Assembly (NCBI RefSeq): GCF_000414115.1
Contig: NZ_AOPZ01000078.1
Coordinates: forward strand, 1 to 64,000
Length of the DNA stretch: 64,000 nucleotides
Direction of reading: 5' to 3'
From: Streptomyces aurantiacus JA 4570
Lineage (GTDB): Bacteria; Actinomycetota; Actinomycetes; Streptomycetales; Streptomycetaceae
Shown here: positions 48,533-56,771 of the stretch, piece after piece
Layout: every line of letters starts with the position of its first letter
Position numbering within the stretch: position 1 is the stretch's first letter
The notes under the pieces: generated by a model
Database searches by the model: none
Seen by the model: the letters and a program-made list of their open reading frames with translations, nothing else
What the model was told of the DNA's origin: nothing
Translations under genes and position numbers: made by a program

Positions 48533-49105
48533 ATGGTCATCGAAGTCCGCCCGGCCTCGGCTTTCGAGGACGTCCGTGCCGTGCTCGGCCCGAAGTCGCC
48601 CGGAGCCAACGTCTGCTGGTGCCTGAGCTACCGGATCCCGTCCAGGCTCAACAAGGAGCTGCGCGGGCCGGCCCGCGGTGAGTACGTCGCCGAGCTGTGC
48701 CGTGCGCGACTTCCTCCGGGAGTGCTCGCCTACGACGGCGACGAGCCGGTCGGCTGGGCCGCCGTGGCACCGCGCTCGGACACCTCCTTCGCCCGCAACC
48801 GCAAGATCCCGCACGTCGACGAGCTGCCGGTCTGGTCGCTGTGGTGTGTTCGCGTACGCCCCGGTCACCGGAAGAAGGGGATCTCGCACGCCCTCATCGC
48901 CGGCGCGGTCGAGTTCGCCCGCGCGCACGGCGCCCCCGCGATCGAGGCGTACCCCCTCGACAACGGTGCCGCCCGGGTCGATCTGACGATGGCGTACGCC
49001 GGGCTGCGCGAGAACTTCGAACGCGCGGGGTTCACTCACGCCGCCGACACCACGTCAGTGCTGGCCGGTCACCCCCGGGTCCTGATGCGACTCGACCTGC
49101 GCTGA
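48533..49105 (+). CDS. GNAT-family N-acetyltransferase
   Basis: This 190-residue single GNAT domain has a characteristic CWCLSYR near residue 30 and the acetyl-CoA loop VRVRPGHRKKGISHALI. The 3' end overlaps the next gene, which runs the other way, by 51 bp (49055-49105). Substrate unknown. Confidence 0.85.
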   Translation: MVIEVRPASAFEDVRAVLGPKSPGANVCWCLSYRIPSRLNKELRGPARGEYVAELCRARLPPGVLAYDGDEPVGWAAVAPRSDTSFARNRKIPHVDELPVWSLWCVRVRPGHRKKGISHALIAGAVEFARAHGAPAIEAYPLDNGAARVDLTMAYAGLRENFERAGFTHAADTTSVLAGHPRVLMRLDLR

Positions 49106-49738
49106 CGGGTCGCCGCCCGGGGCCTGCCCGGGAGCCGCCCGCCCCGGCGTCGGCTCGCGGCGCATGCACCAGGTTCGGGGGCCGCCGTCGGGCAGTTCGA
49201 CCTCCGCGGTCACGGCGAAGCCGAGGTTCTCGTAGAACTTCACGTTCCGTTCGCTCGACGTCTCCAGGAACGCCGGGCGGCCGGCGCGGTCCGCCGCGTC
49301 GAGCCCGGCCCCGAGCACCGCCCGGCCGAGCCCGTGGCCCTGCGCGTCCGGGTCCACGCCCACGGTCGCCAGGAACCACACCGGCTCGCGCGGGCGGTGC
49401 GGTTCGAGCGCGCGCTCGGCGGAGGCGAAGGCCGGTGCCCGCTCCCCCGCCAACTCCTCTATCAACGGGCCCACTTCGGCGAATCCGGGCGCCGGGTCCT
49501 GATCCGGAGTGGTCCACACGGCGACGGCCCGCGCGTCATCGGTCACCCAGACCCGGCCGTACGGAAGACCGACGCGGGTCAGGAACAACTCCTGGAACCG
49601 CCGCACACGTTCGACGTGGCCGTCGGCCGCGATCACGTGCCGGGTGAACGCGTAGTCGGCGAAGGCGCCGGCGAGGGTCCGGACGGCGAGGGGCGAGTCC
49701 TGCGCGGTGGCGGGACGCACGAGGGGTGCCGGCGACAT
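49055..49738 (-). CDS. GNAT-family N-acetyltransferase
   Basis: This 227-residue GNAT protein has VGVDPDAQGHGLGRAVLGAGLD (acetyl-CoA loop) and FLETSSERNVKFYENLGF. The ATG at 49738 has GGAGAG seven bases upstream. The C-terminus beyond residue about 200 is proline/glycine-rich and overlaps the neighbouring acetyltransferase gene tail to tail. Substrate unknown. Confidence 0.85.
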   Translation of the reverse strand: MSPAPLVRPATAQDSPLAVRTLAGAFADYAFTRHVIAADGHVERVRRFQELFLTRVGLPYGRVWVTDDARAVAVWTTPDQDPAPGFAEVGPLIEELAGERAPAFASAERALEPHRPREPVWFLATVGVDPDAQGHGLGRAVLGAGLDAADRAGRPAFLETSSERNVKFYENLGFAVTAEVELPDGGPRTWCMRREPTPGRAAPGQAPGGDPSAQVESHQDPGVTGQH

Positions 49739-49791
49739 GAATTCTCTCCGATCTTCTCCTTGCACGACGGACGGCGTGCACGACCGACGGC

Positions 49792-49833
49792 GCGGCCGGT
49801 ACTGCTCCTGCAGCGGCCGGCACTGCTCCTGCA
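49792..49833. repeat. Two 21-bp tandem repeats in intergenic region
   Basis: A 21-bp unit (49792-49812 and 49813-49833) is repeated with one mismatch, and a weaker third relative follows (ccggttgtcactcctgcaa, 49845-49863). They lie between the divergent acetyltransferase and sphingomyelinase genes, where promoters are expected, so they may be regulator sites or neutral repeats. Confidence 0.7.
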
Positions 49834-50028
49834 ACCGGCACGTCCGGTTGTCACTCCTGCAACGATCAAGCCGGATCCCGCGTTCCCGGGCCCAGTTGCG
49901 CCCGAAGTGTGATGACGCTGCAAGTGATCATCACGTGCGCGCCACCTGGCCGTAACCCGCGGTGCCTTGGATGATCTGCGCCGGTGTGTTCGACCGGACC
50001 CGTCCCCACCCCCACAGGGAGATCCTCC

Positions 50029-51009
50029 ATGCCCCACTCCACGCCGCGTACGTACGCGGCCGGCGCCGTCGGCATAGCGCTCGCCGCGACGGCGACGCTG
50101 GTCGCGACGGCCCCCACCGCGGCGGCCGCGGAAGCCACTCCGCGCCTGAAGGTGCTGACGTACAACGCCTTCCTTTTCAGCAAGACGCTGTACCCGAACT
50201 GGGGCCAGGACCACCGCGCCAAGGAGATCCCCGCCGCCGGGTTCTTCCGGGGCAACGATGTCGTCGTCCTCCAAGAGGCGTTCGACAACTCCTCCTCCGA
50301 CGCCCTGCAGCAGCACGCCAGGGGCGAGTACCCGCACCAGACGCCCGTCGTGGGCCGGTCGAAGAGCGGCTGGGACGCCACCGGCGGCGCCTACTCCTCG
50401 GTCACGCCCGAGGACGGCGGTGTGACGGTGCTGAGCAAGTGGCCGATCGTGCGCAAGGAGCAGTACGTCTACAAGGACGCCTGCGGGTCGGACTCCCACT
50501 CCAACAAGGGCTTCGTCTACGCCGTGCTCGACGTGAACGGCACCAAGGCGCACGTCGTCGGCACCCACGCCCAGTCCACCGACCCCGGCTGCTCCGCGGG
50601 CGAGGCCGCCACCACCCGCGCCAAGCAGTTCAAGGAGCTCGACGCCTTCCTGGACGCCAAGAAGATCCCGGCGAACGAGCAGGTCCTGGTGGCGGGCGAC
50701 CTCAACGTCGACCGGCACAGCGGCGAGTACGCGTCGATGCTCGCCGACGCCGGGCTCGCGCCCGCCGACGCGCGCACCGGGCACCCGTACTCCTTCGACA
50801 CGAAGGACAACTCCATCGCCTCCGAGCGCTACCCCGACGACCCCCGCGAGGACCTCGACTACGTGCTGCACCGCCAGGGCCACGCCCGCCCCTCGGGCTG
50901 GCGCAACGACGTGGTGAAGGAGACCAGCGCCCCCTGGACGGTGTCGAGCTGGGGCAAGGAGTACACGTACACCAACCTGTCCGACCACTATCCGGTCGTG
51001 GCCGAGTAG
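50029..51009 (+). CDS. Secreted sphingomyelinase C (neutral sphingomyelinase family)
   Basis: This 326-residue protein has a signal peptide (AAGAVGIALAATATLVATAPTAAAA) and an endonuclease/exonuclease/phosphatase fold. The metal and catalytic residues are in place: LTYNAF, VVLQEAFD, VGTHAQS, GDLNVDR and SDHYPVV. Such enzymes hydrolyse sphingomyelin to ceramide and phosphocholine outside the cell. GGGAG precedes the ATG at 50029. Confidence 0.9.
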   Translation: MPHSTPRTYAAGAVGIALAATATLVATAPTAAAAEATPRLKVLTYNAFLFSKTLYPNWGQDHRAKEIPAAGFFRGNDVVVLQEAFDNSSSDALQQHARGEYPHQTPVVGRSKSGWDATGGAYSSVTPEDGGVTVLSKWPIVRKEQYVYKDACGSDSHSNKGFVYAVLDVNGTKAHVVGTHAQSTDPGCSAGEAATTRAKQFKELDAFLDAKKIPANEQVLVAGDLNVDRHSGEYASMLADAGLAPADARTGHPYSFDTKDNSIASERYPDDPREDLDYVLHRQGHARPSGWRNDVVKETSAPWTVSSWGKEYTYTNLSDHYPVVAE

Positions 51010-51053
51010 GACAGGCAGCACGGCCCTCGGGTTTCGCCCAGGAGACACGGGTA

Positions 51054-51070
51054 ATGCATGAGTCATGCAT
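51054..51070. promoter_or_regulatory. 17-bp palindrome overlapping the marR start codon
   Basis: ATGCATGA-G-TCATGCAT is a perfect 8-bp inverted repeat around one base. It covers the ATG (51065-51067) of the MarR gene. MarR dimers bind palindromes of this size, and a site over the start would give tight autorepression of the regulator and the coupled transporter gene. Confidence 0.7.
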
Positions 51071-51694
51071 GATGCGGAATCCCGTACGGCGAACCTCCTC
51101 GGGGCGACCGCGCTGGCGCTGAGCGATCTGCTCCTGTCGGGGGTCGGCGCGGCGGCCGGCACCAGCGGCAGCGGCGCGGCCGCGCTGGTGGTGCTGGCCG
51201 GCGACCCGGACCTGAGCGTGACGGAGCTGGGCCGGCGGGTCGGCCTGACGCAGTCGGCCGCCGCCCGCATGGTCGACGGCCTCGAACGGCAGGGGCTGGT
51301 CCGCAGGACGTCCACCCGCGGGCGCGCGGTCGCCGTCCGCCCCACCGAGGCGGGCACCGCCGCCGCGCGCCGCCTCCTCGCCGCCCGTGGCGACGCGCTG
51401 GGGGCGGCGCTGCGCCACCTCGGCCGCGACGAGCGGGCGCAGCTCGACCTGCTGCTCGGCAAACTCCTCACCGGCCTCTGCCGGCTGCCCGGTGACGCCG
51501 AGCGTCTCTGCCGTCTGTGCGACCGGGACGTCTGCGTCAGGGACCGGGCGACGTGCCCGGTGGGGCAGGCCGATCGCGACCGGCGCGCCCGGAGCGAGCG
51601 AGGCGCCCGGGACGAACAGGGCGCCCGGGGCGAACGGAGTGCCAGGGGCAAGCGGGGCGCCAGGGATGAGCGAGGCGATCCGGACGATGGGTGA
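51065..51694 (+). CDS. MarR-family transcriptional regulator with Cys-rich and repeat-rich C-terminus
   Basis: This 209-residue protein has the MarR winged helix (LSVTELGRRVGLTQSAAARMVDGLERQGLVRRTSTRGRAVAV). After the dimer helix comes a cluster of cysteines (LCRLCDRDVCVRDRATC), possibly a metal or thiol sensor. Residues 170-209 are a charged repeat tail of GARDE/GARGE-like units. The gene overlaps the EamA transporter gene, so the two are co-expressed. The palindrome on the start codon suggests autoregulation. Confidence 0.85.
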   Translation: MHDAESRTANLLGATALALSDLLLSGVGAAAGTSGSGAAALVVLAGDPDLSVTELGRRVGLTQSAAARMVDGLERQGLVRRTSTRGRAVAVRPTEAGTAAARRLLAARGDALGAALRHLGRDERAQLDLLLGKLLTGLCRLPGDAERLCRLCDRDVCVRDRATCPVGQADRDRRARSERGARDEQGARGERSARGKRGARDERGDPDDG

Positions 51695-52544
51695 GCTCCT
51701 CGCGCTGTTGTCGGCGCTGCTGTTCGGTGCCACCCACTTCTTCAACGGCCTCCTCGCCCGCCGCGTCCACAGCACCGCGGTCGCGCTCATCGGCCAGGTC
51801 GGCGGCACCGTCCTGGCCCTCGTCGTCGCTCCGTTCGTCGCCGCGCCGCACGTCGGCGGCGGCGCCCTGGGCTGGGGAGCCCTGTCCGGAGTCGGCACAG
51901 GTCTTGGCGTGGCCTTCCTCTACCGGGGCATGAGCGGCGGCCGCTTCAGCGTCGTCGTGCCGCTGAGCGACGTGGCGGCCGTCGCCCTGCCCGTCCTCGT
52001 GGGCATCACCTTCCTCGGCGACCGCCCCGGCGTGGCGGCCTGGTGCGGGATCGGCGCGGCGCCGGCGGCGCTGTGGCTGGTGTCCCGCTCCGGCCACACC
52101 GGTGGGACGGGTGACGCGGACGGCCGGGGCAGAACCGCTTCCGGCGCACGCGACGGCCTCATCGCCGGGACCGGCTTCGCCCTGCAGTTCATCGCGCTGG
52201 CCCAGGCCGACCCCGCCGCCGGGCTGTGGCCCCTGGTCGCCAGCCGCGCGGCCTCGGTCCTTGTCCTCCTGCCCACCGTCGCCCGGCACGCCGACCGGCT
52301 GCGCATGCCCGGCCGGCTCGCCTGGAGCTGTGTCGGCGCCGGCGCCCTCGGCACCGCGGCGATCACGATGTACGCCCTCGCGACGCGCGAACAGCTGCTG
52401 TCCCTCGCCGTCGTCCTGACCGCGCTCTACCCCGCCATCCCCGTGGTGCTCGCCATGACCTTCCTCCATGAACGCCTCACCCGGGCGCAGCAGTTCGGCC
52501 TGGTGTGCGCGGGGGCCGCGATCGCGCTGATCTCCCTGGCCTGA
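51666..52544 (+). CDS. EamA/DMT-superfamily transporter
   Basis: This 292-residue membrane protein has about ten helices in two repeats (ALLSALLFGATHFFNGLLAR, GVAFLYRGMSGGRFSVVVPL; IAGTGFALQFIALAQ, LVVLTALYPAIPVVLAM). It probably exports a metabolite or drug controlled by the overlapping MarR gene. ATG 51666 and ATG 51687 are both in frame; either overlaps the regulator. Confidence 0.85.
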   Translation: MSEAIRTMGELLALLSALLFGATHFFNGLLARRVHSTAVALIGQVGGTVLALVVAPFVAAPHVGGGALGWGALSGVGTGLGVAFLYRGMSGGRFSVVVPLSDVAAVALPVLVGITFLGDRPGVAAWCGIGAAPAALWLVSRSGHTGGTGDADGRGRTASGARDGLIAGTGFALQFIALAQADPAAGLWPLVASRAASVLVLLPTVARHADRLRMPGRLAWSCVGAGALGTAAITMYALATREQLLSLAVVLTALYPAIPVVLAMTFLHERLTRAQQFGLVCAGAAIALISLA

Positions 52545-52590
52545 CCAGCCCCGCGGCTGCCCCGCCCTGCCGTGCAGTAGCGTGCTCGGC

Positions 52591-53433
52591 ATGATCGCGG
52601 AAACCGAGGACGGCATCGTCGGCCGGGTACTTGAGTGGGCCCGGCAACAGCAGGACATCCAGGCCGTTTTGCGCACGGGTTCACGGGCTCGCCACGACGG
52701 CACCGTGGACGCCTTCTCCGACCACGACATCGAGCTCTACACCACGGACACGGACCGCTATGAGGACGGCGCGTGGGTCGAGGGGCTGGGCCCGGTGGTG
52801 GTCCAGGTGGGGCTCGAGGGCCCGTGGGAGAACCCGGCGCGGCTGGTGTTCTTCGAAGGAGGGGTGAAGGTCGACTTCCAGGTGGTGCCGGTGGACCGCC
52901 TGGCGAAGATGACCGCCGAAGGGCTCGACGACCTGCACGAGCGGGGCTACGAGATCCTGTGGGACCGCGAGGGCGCGGCCGCCGGACTGCCCGGGGCGAC
53001 GGGTACCGTTCCGGCCGAACTGCCGGACGCCGAGGAGTTCGAGGAGCTGTGCGCCGAGTTCTGGTTCGAGGTCGCGCACCTGCCGCGCTATCTGGCGCGC
53101 GGCGAACTCTGGGTGGCCAAGTCCCGGGACTGGACCACGAAGGAACTGCTCGAGTGCATGATCGAGTGGCACGCGCTGACGCGACGGGGCGCCGACCACG
53201 ACGTCTGGTACGGCGGGACACGCATGCGGCGCTGGGCGGCGCCCGGAGTGTGGGACAGCCTCCCGGAGACCTTCGGCGACTTCACCGCCGACGACACGCT
53301 GCGCGCGGCCCGGGCGACCGCCGACCTCTTCGCCCGCCTGGCCCGGGAGGTCGCGGACGCCCACGGCTTCCCGTACCCGGACAGGGCCGAGCACGCGATC
53401 CGGCCCACGCTCGACCGGATCCCGGAGCTGTGA
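52591..53433 (+). CDS. Aminoglycoside 6-adenylyltransferase-like nucleotidyltransferase
   Basis: This 280-residue protein resembles the ANT(6)/AadE family, which adenylylates streptomycin. The nucleotidyltransferase motif TGSRARHDGTVDAFSDHDIEL is intact, with later acidic residues in KVDFQVVPVDRL. The C-terminal helical half has WTTKELLECMIEWHALTR. A chromosomal copy need not confer resistance. It stands alone with no linked aminoglycoside genes. A GTG at 52582 is an alternative start. Confidence 0.85.
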   Translation: MIAETEDGIVGRVLEWARQQQDIQAVLRTGSRARHDGTVDAFSDHDIELYTTDTDRYEDGAWVEGLGPVVVQVGLEGPWENPARLVFFEGGVKVDFQVVPVDRLAKMTAEGLDDLHERGYEILWDREGAAAGLPGATGTVPAELPDAEEFEELCAEFWFEVAHLPRYLARGELWVAKSRDWTTKELLECMIEWHALTRRGADHDVWYGGTRMRRWAAPGVWDSLPETFGDFTADDTLRAARATADLFARLAREVADAHGFPYPDRAEHAIRPTLDRIPEL

Positions 53434-53624
53434 AGAGGCGCTCCTCGCGCGGAAGTTGGGAACGACGGCCGGTCAGGGGGTGGGGCCGGGGGTGGTGCTG
53501 ACGCCACCCCGGCCCGGGTCCCAGACCTCCTGACTCGTGGCCCGCGGCCGCCGAGGATTCTTCCTGTCACCAGCGACGAGCCCGGGCCCACCGCCGGGCG
53601 ACCGACGACGGACGGGGAGACATG

Positions 53625-55172
53625 ATGACCAGTCATACGCGGCGCAGGATTCTGCAGGGGGCGACGCTCGCGGCGGCGACCGGTGTGGCCGAGGGCTTCG
53701 GGCTCGGCCGGTCCGCCCCCGCGGCGCGGGCCGCGACGGCGGGCACGGCGGCGACGGGCAGGGGCGCAGGCACGGCGGCGACGGGCAAGGGCGCGGGCAA
53801 GGGAGCGCTGCCCTTCCTGGAGGGCGCCTTCGCCCCGGTCACCGAGGAACTCACCGCGTTCGACCTGAAGGTGACCGGCCGCCTGCCGCGGGACCTCGAC
53901 GGCCGCTATCTGCGGACCGGCCCGAACGCGCTGGGCCTGGAGGACGTGCGGGCGCACCACTGGATGCTGGGCGACGGCATGGTGCACGGGGTGCGGCTGC
54001 GCGACGGGCGCGCCGAGTGGTACCGCAACCGGTGGGTGCGTTCGTCGCGGGTGGCGAAGCAGCTCGGGGAGAAGTACCCGGGCGAGGTGCCGCCGGACGA
54101 CTTCGCGTGCAACACGCACGTGATCCCGTACAAGGGCCGCGTCCTGGCGCTGCAGGAGGGCGGGCCGCTGCCCTACGAGCTGGACGGCGAGCTGAACACC
54201 GTACGTCCCTACGACTTCCGCTCCACGTTGCGGGGCGCGTTCACCGCGCACACCAAGTACGACCCGGTGGCGGACGAGCTGCACGCCGTGACGTACTACC
54301 CGACCTGGGACCACGTACGTCACCTCATGATCGACCGGACCGGCCGGGTGGCGCGGACGACCGAAGTCCCGGTGGCGGACGCACCGATGATGCACGACTT
54401 CGCGCTCACCCAGAAGTACGTGGTGATCGTGGACGTCCCGATCACGTTCGACGCGGAGGCCGCCGAGGCGGGCGCGGTGGTCCCGTACGTCTGGAACGAC
54501 GAGCACCCGATGCGGGTGGGTGTGCTGCCGCGGGCCGGTGGCACCGCCCGCTGGTTCGAGGTCGACCCGATGTACTACTCGCACACCCTCAACGCCTACG
54601 ACCAGGGCGACACGGTGGTGGTGGACTTCTCCTCGATGCCCGCTCCCTTCTACGCGGCGGGCCGGGGCAGCGGCGGGCCGTCCGCGACCGGTGCCCCGGC
54701 GCTCGACCGGTGGACGATCGATCTGCGCGCGGGCCGGGTCGGCAGTGTCCGCCTCGACGACCGCCCGCAGGAGTTCCCCCGCGTCAACGAGGCCCGGGTG
54801 TCCCGTCGGCACCGCTTCGGATACACCGCCAGTGCCGCGGAGATGTGGCGTGCGTACGAGACCGTCGACGGGGTGCCGCCGGACGACAAGTTCACCAACT
54901 GCCTGGTGAAGCACGACCTGTTGCGCGGCACCCGGCAGGTGCACCGGTTCCCGAAGGGGGCGGCGGCCAGCGAGCCGGTGTTCGTGCCGCGGCGTGGCGC
55001 GCGGGACGAGGACGACGGCTACATCGTGGCGTACGTGAACGACCCCGACCGGGGCGCGACCGACCTGGTGGTCCTCTCGGCGCAGGACTTCACCGGTCGC
55101 CCGCTGGCGCGCGTCCAGCTGCCGGGGCGGGTACCGCTGGGTTTCCACGGGAGCTGGGTGGCGGACGCGTGA
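53625..55172 (+). CDS. Tat-exported carotenoid-cleavage-type dioxygenase (RPE65/CCD family)
   Basis: This 515-residue protein has a Tat signal (TRRRILQGATLAAATGVAEG), then a low-complexity linker of two 9-residue repeats, then a seven-bladed-propeller oxygenase. The four iron-binding histidines are in CNTHVIPY, FTAHTKYDP, MMHDFALTQ and GFHGSWV. Family members cleave carotenoids, stilbenes or related conjugated C=C bonds. Export of such an enzyme is unusual. ATG 53625 has better spacing from GGGGAG than ATG 53622. The 3' end overlaps the WYL regulator gene by 83 bp, tail to tail. Confidence 0.9.
   Translation: MTSHTRRRILQGATLAAATGVAEGFGLGRSAPAARAATAGTAATGRGAGTAATGKGAGKGALPFLEGAFAPVTEELTAFDLKVTGRLPRDLDGRYLRTGPNALGLEDVRAHHWMLGDGMVHGVRLRDGRAEWYRNRWVRSSRVAKQLGEKYPGEVPPDDFACNTHVIPYKGRVLALQEGGPLPYELDGELNTVRPYDFRSTLRGAFTAHTKYDPVADELHAVTYYPTWDHVRHLMIDRTGRVARTTEVPVADAPMMHDFALTQKYVVIVDVPITFDAEAAEAGAVVPYVWNDEHPMRVGVLPRAGGTARWFEVDPMYYSHTLNAYDQGDTVVVDFSSMPAPFYAAGRGSGGPSATGAPALDRWTIDLRAGRVGSVRLDDRPQEFPRVNEARVSRRHRFGYTASAAEMWRAYETVDGVPPDDKFTNCLVKHDLLRGTRQVHRFPKGAAASEPVFVPRRGARDEDDGYIVAYVNDPDRGATDLVVLSAQDFTGRPLARVQLPGRVPLGFHGSWVADA
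53742..53795 (+). repeat. 27-bp tandem repeat in the dioxygenase linker
   Basis: Two adjacent 27-bp units (25 of 27 bases identical) encode Gly-Thr-Ala-Ala-Thr-Gly-(R/K)-Gly-Ala between the Tat signal and the enzyme domain. The unit is in frame, so it lengthens a flexible linker. Confidence 0.8.
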
Positions 55173-56214
55173 GGTCCGCGCCCGCCGCGGCGTCGGCGTA
55201 GCGGCGGGCCAAGTGCGCGAAGGCGGCTCCGAGTTCGGCCGGGCCGACGACCTCGATGTCGGCGTCGAACCTGCCGATGGTGGCGGCGAGCCCGGGCCAT
55301 GACCAGGAGCCGAGGACGAGCCGGCAGCGGTCCGGGCCGAGTTCCTCGACGACTCCGTCCGGCGCGTGCGGGGACACGGCGGCGGCGGGCAAGGCGAGGA
55401 TCACCTCGCCTCGGCAGGGCCAGCCGCCGGTGCCGTCGGCGCCCTGGAACCTGCTGGTGACGAAGGCGGCCACGTCGCCTCCCGGCAGGTCGCGCGAGGG
55501 GAAGCGGGGGCCCGTGGGTGTGCGCGGGGTGATCCGGTCGGCGCGGAAGGTCCGCCAGTCCTCGCGGTCGAGGTCCCAGGCGACGAGGTACCAGCGCCCG
55601 CCCCGGGCGACGAGATGGTGCGGCTCCGCGCGGCGTGGCGGGGCCGCCGCGGGGGCGGCGGCTTCCCGAGGGGGTGCCAGGTCGTCGGGGGCGAGGGCTT
55701 CCTGCGGAGCTGCCGGGGCGTAGTCGAAGCGCAGCACCTCGCGGGCGCGGACGGCCGCGCTGAGCGTCACGAGAACTTCCGGGTCGACCCGCGCGTGCGC
55801 CCCCGCCCCCGCCCCCGGCCGTTCGACGGACGTGACCTGGAACGCGTCGACGCGGTGGCGCAGCCGTGCGGGCATGACCTGGCGGACGGTGCCGAGCGCG
55901 CGCGCCGCCGCCTCCTCGATGCCCGCACCGGTGACGGATGCGGTCCGCAGCGCCACGGCGAGGGCCACGGCCTGGTCGTCGTCGAACAACAGCGGCGGCA
56001 GTTCCGTGCCGGCGTCGAGCCGGTACCCGCCCTCGGGTCCCTTCGTCGCGACGATGGGGTAGCCGAGTTCACGCAAGCGGTCGACGTCACGGCGCACGGT
56101 GCGCGGGCTGATGTCCAGGCGCTCGGCCAGCAGCGCGCCCGGCCAGTCCCGGCGCGCCTGGAGCAGCGTGAGCAACGACAGCAGTCGCGCTGAGGTCTTC
56201 TGCATGATCCCCAT
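55090..56214 (-). CDS. HTH/WYL-domain transcriptional regulator
   Basis: This 374-residue regulator has an N-terminal HTH_11-type helix-turn-helix (LLSLLTLLQARRDWPGALLAERLDISPRTVRRDVDRLRELG). A WYL domain (ARGGRWYLVAWDLDREDWRTFRADRI) and a C-terminal WCX extension follow. It is divergent from the VOC protein gene at 56310 and may control it. ATG 56214 and ATG 56205 are both possible. The 3' end overlaps the dioxygenase gene. Confidence 0.9.
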   Translation of the reverse strand: MGIMQKTSARLLSLLTLLQARRDWPGALLAERLDISPRTVRRDVDRLRELGYPIVATKGPEGGYRLDAGTELPPLLFDDDQAVALAVALRTASVTGAGIEEAAARALGTVRQVMPARLRHRVDAFQVTSVERPGAGAGAHARVDPEVLVTLSAAVRAREVLRFDYAPAAPQEALAPDDLAPPREAAAPAAAPPRRAEPHHLVARGGRWYLVAWDLDREDWRTFRADRITPRTPTGPRFPSRDLPGGDVAAFVTSRFQGADGTGGWPCRGEVILALPAAAVSPHAPDGVVEELGPDRCRLVLGSWSWPGLAATIGRFDADIEVVGPAELGAAFAHLARRYADAAAGADLTRPPPSSRGNPAVPAPAAGRAPAGDR

Positions 56215-56309
56215 ACTGCCCCGAGTAGCGGTCACGACCTGTCCGCTTCTCCTGCCACTGTGATCAGCGGGCCGGACGGCCCGTCGAAGCCAGAGGCAAG
56301 GAGCCACTC

Positions 56310-56735
56310 ATGTCCGTCAACGCCGTGACCCACCTGAACTTCCGCGGTGACGCCCGTGCGGCGCTCACCTTCTACCAGTCCGTGTTCGGCGGGGACGTCG
56401 CCATGGTCACGTACAAGGACGCAGGAAACGTCCAGGAGCCGTCCGAGGCGGACCAGGTGATGTGGGGCCAGGTGGCCGCCGACAACGGCTTTCGCGTGAT
56501 GGCCTACGACGTGCCCGCGCGGCTGCCCTGGAACCGGGGCGAGAACGCGTTCTTCGTCTCGCTGCGCGGCGAGACGCCCGAGGAGATCACCGCGTACTGG
56601 GAGAGGCTCTCCGACGGCGCGACCGTCCTGCAGCCCCTGGGGCGCGCGCAGTGGTCGCCCTTGTACGGGATGCTCACGGACCGGTTCGGTGTCACCTGGG
56701 TGGTGGACGTCGTCGTCGAGTACGACGGTTCGTGA
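56310..56735 (+). CDS. VOC-superfamily (glyoxalase/PhnB-like) protein
   Basis: This 141-residue PhnB-like protein has LNFRGDARAALTFYQSVFGGDV, GENAFFVSLRG and a C-terminal DRFGVTWVVDV. The fold binds metal or small molecules; the substrate is unknown. AAGGAG lies eight bases before the ATG. Divergence from the WYL regulator suggests control by it. Confidence 0.9.
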   Translation: MSVNAVTHLNFRGDARAALTFYQSVFGGDVAMVTYKDAGNVQEPSEADQVMWGQVAADNGFRVMAYDVPARLPWNRGENAFFVSLRGETPEEITAYWERLSDGATVLQPLGRAQWSPLYGMLTDRFGVTWVVDVVVEYDGS

Positions 56736-56743
56736 CCGGCGCA

Positions 56744-56771
56744 AGGACGTACCAGTGAGGACGTACCAGTG
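56744..56771 (+). repeat. 14-bp tandem duplication of a ribosome-binding/start segment
   Basis: The unit aggacgtaccagtg occurs twice in a row (56744-56757, 56758-56771) and carries a GAGG-like site and GTG. The second copy supplies the start of the next gene; the first copy's GTG leads only into a few codons before a stop. Confidence 0.9.
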
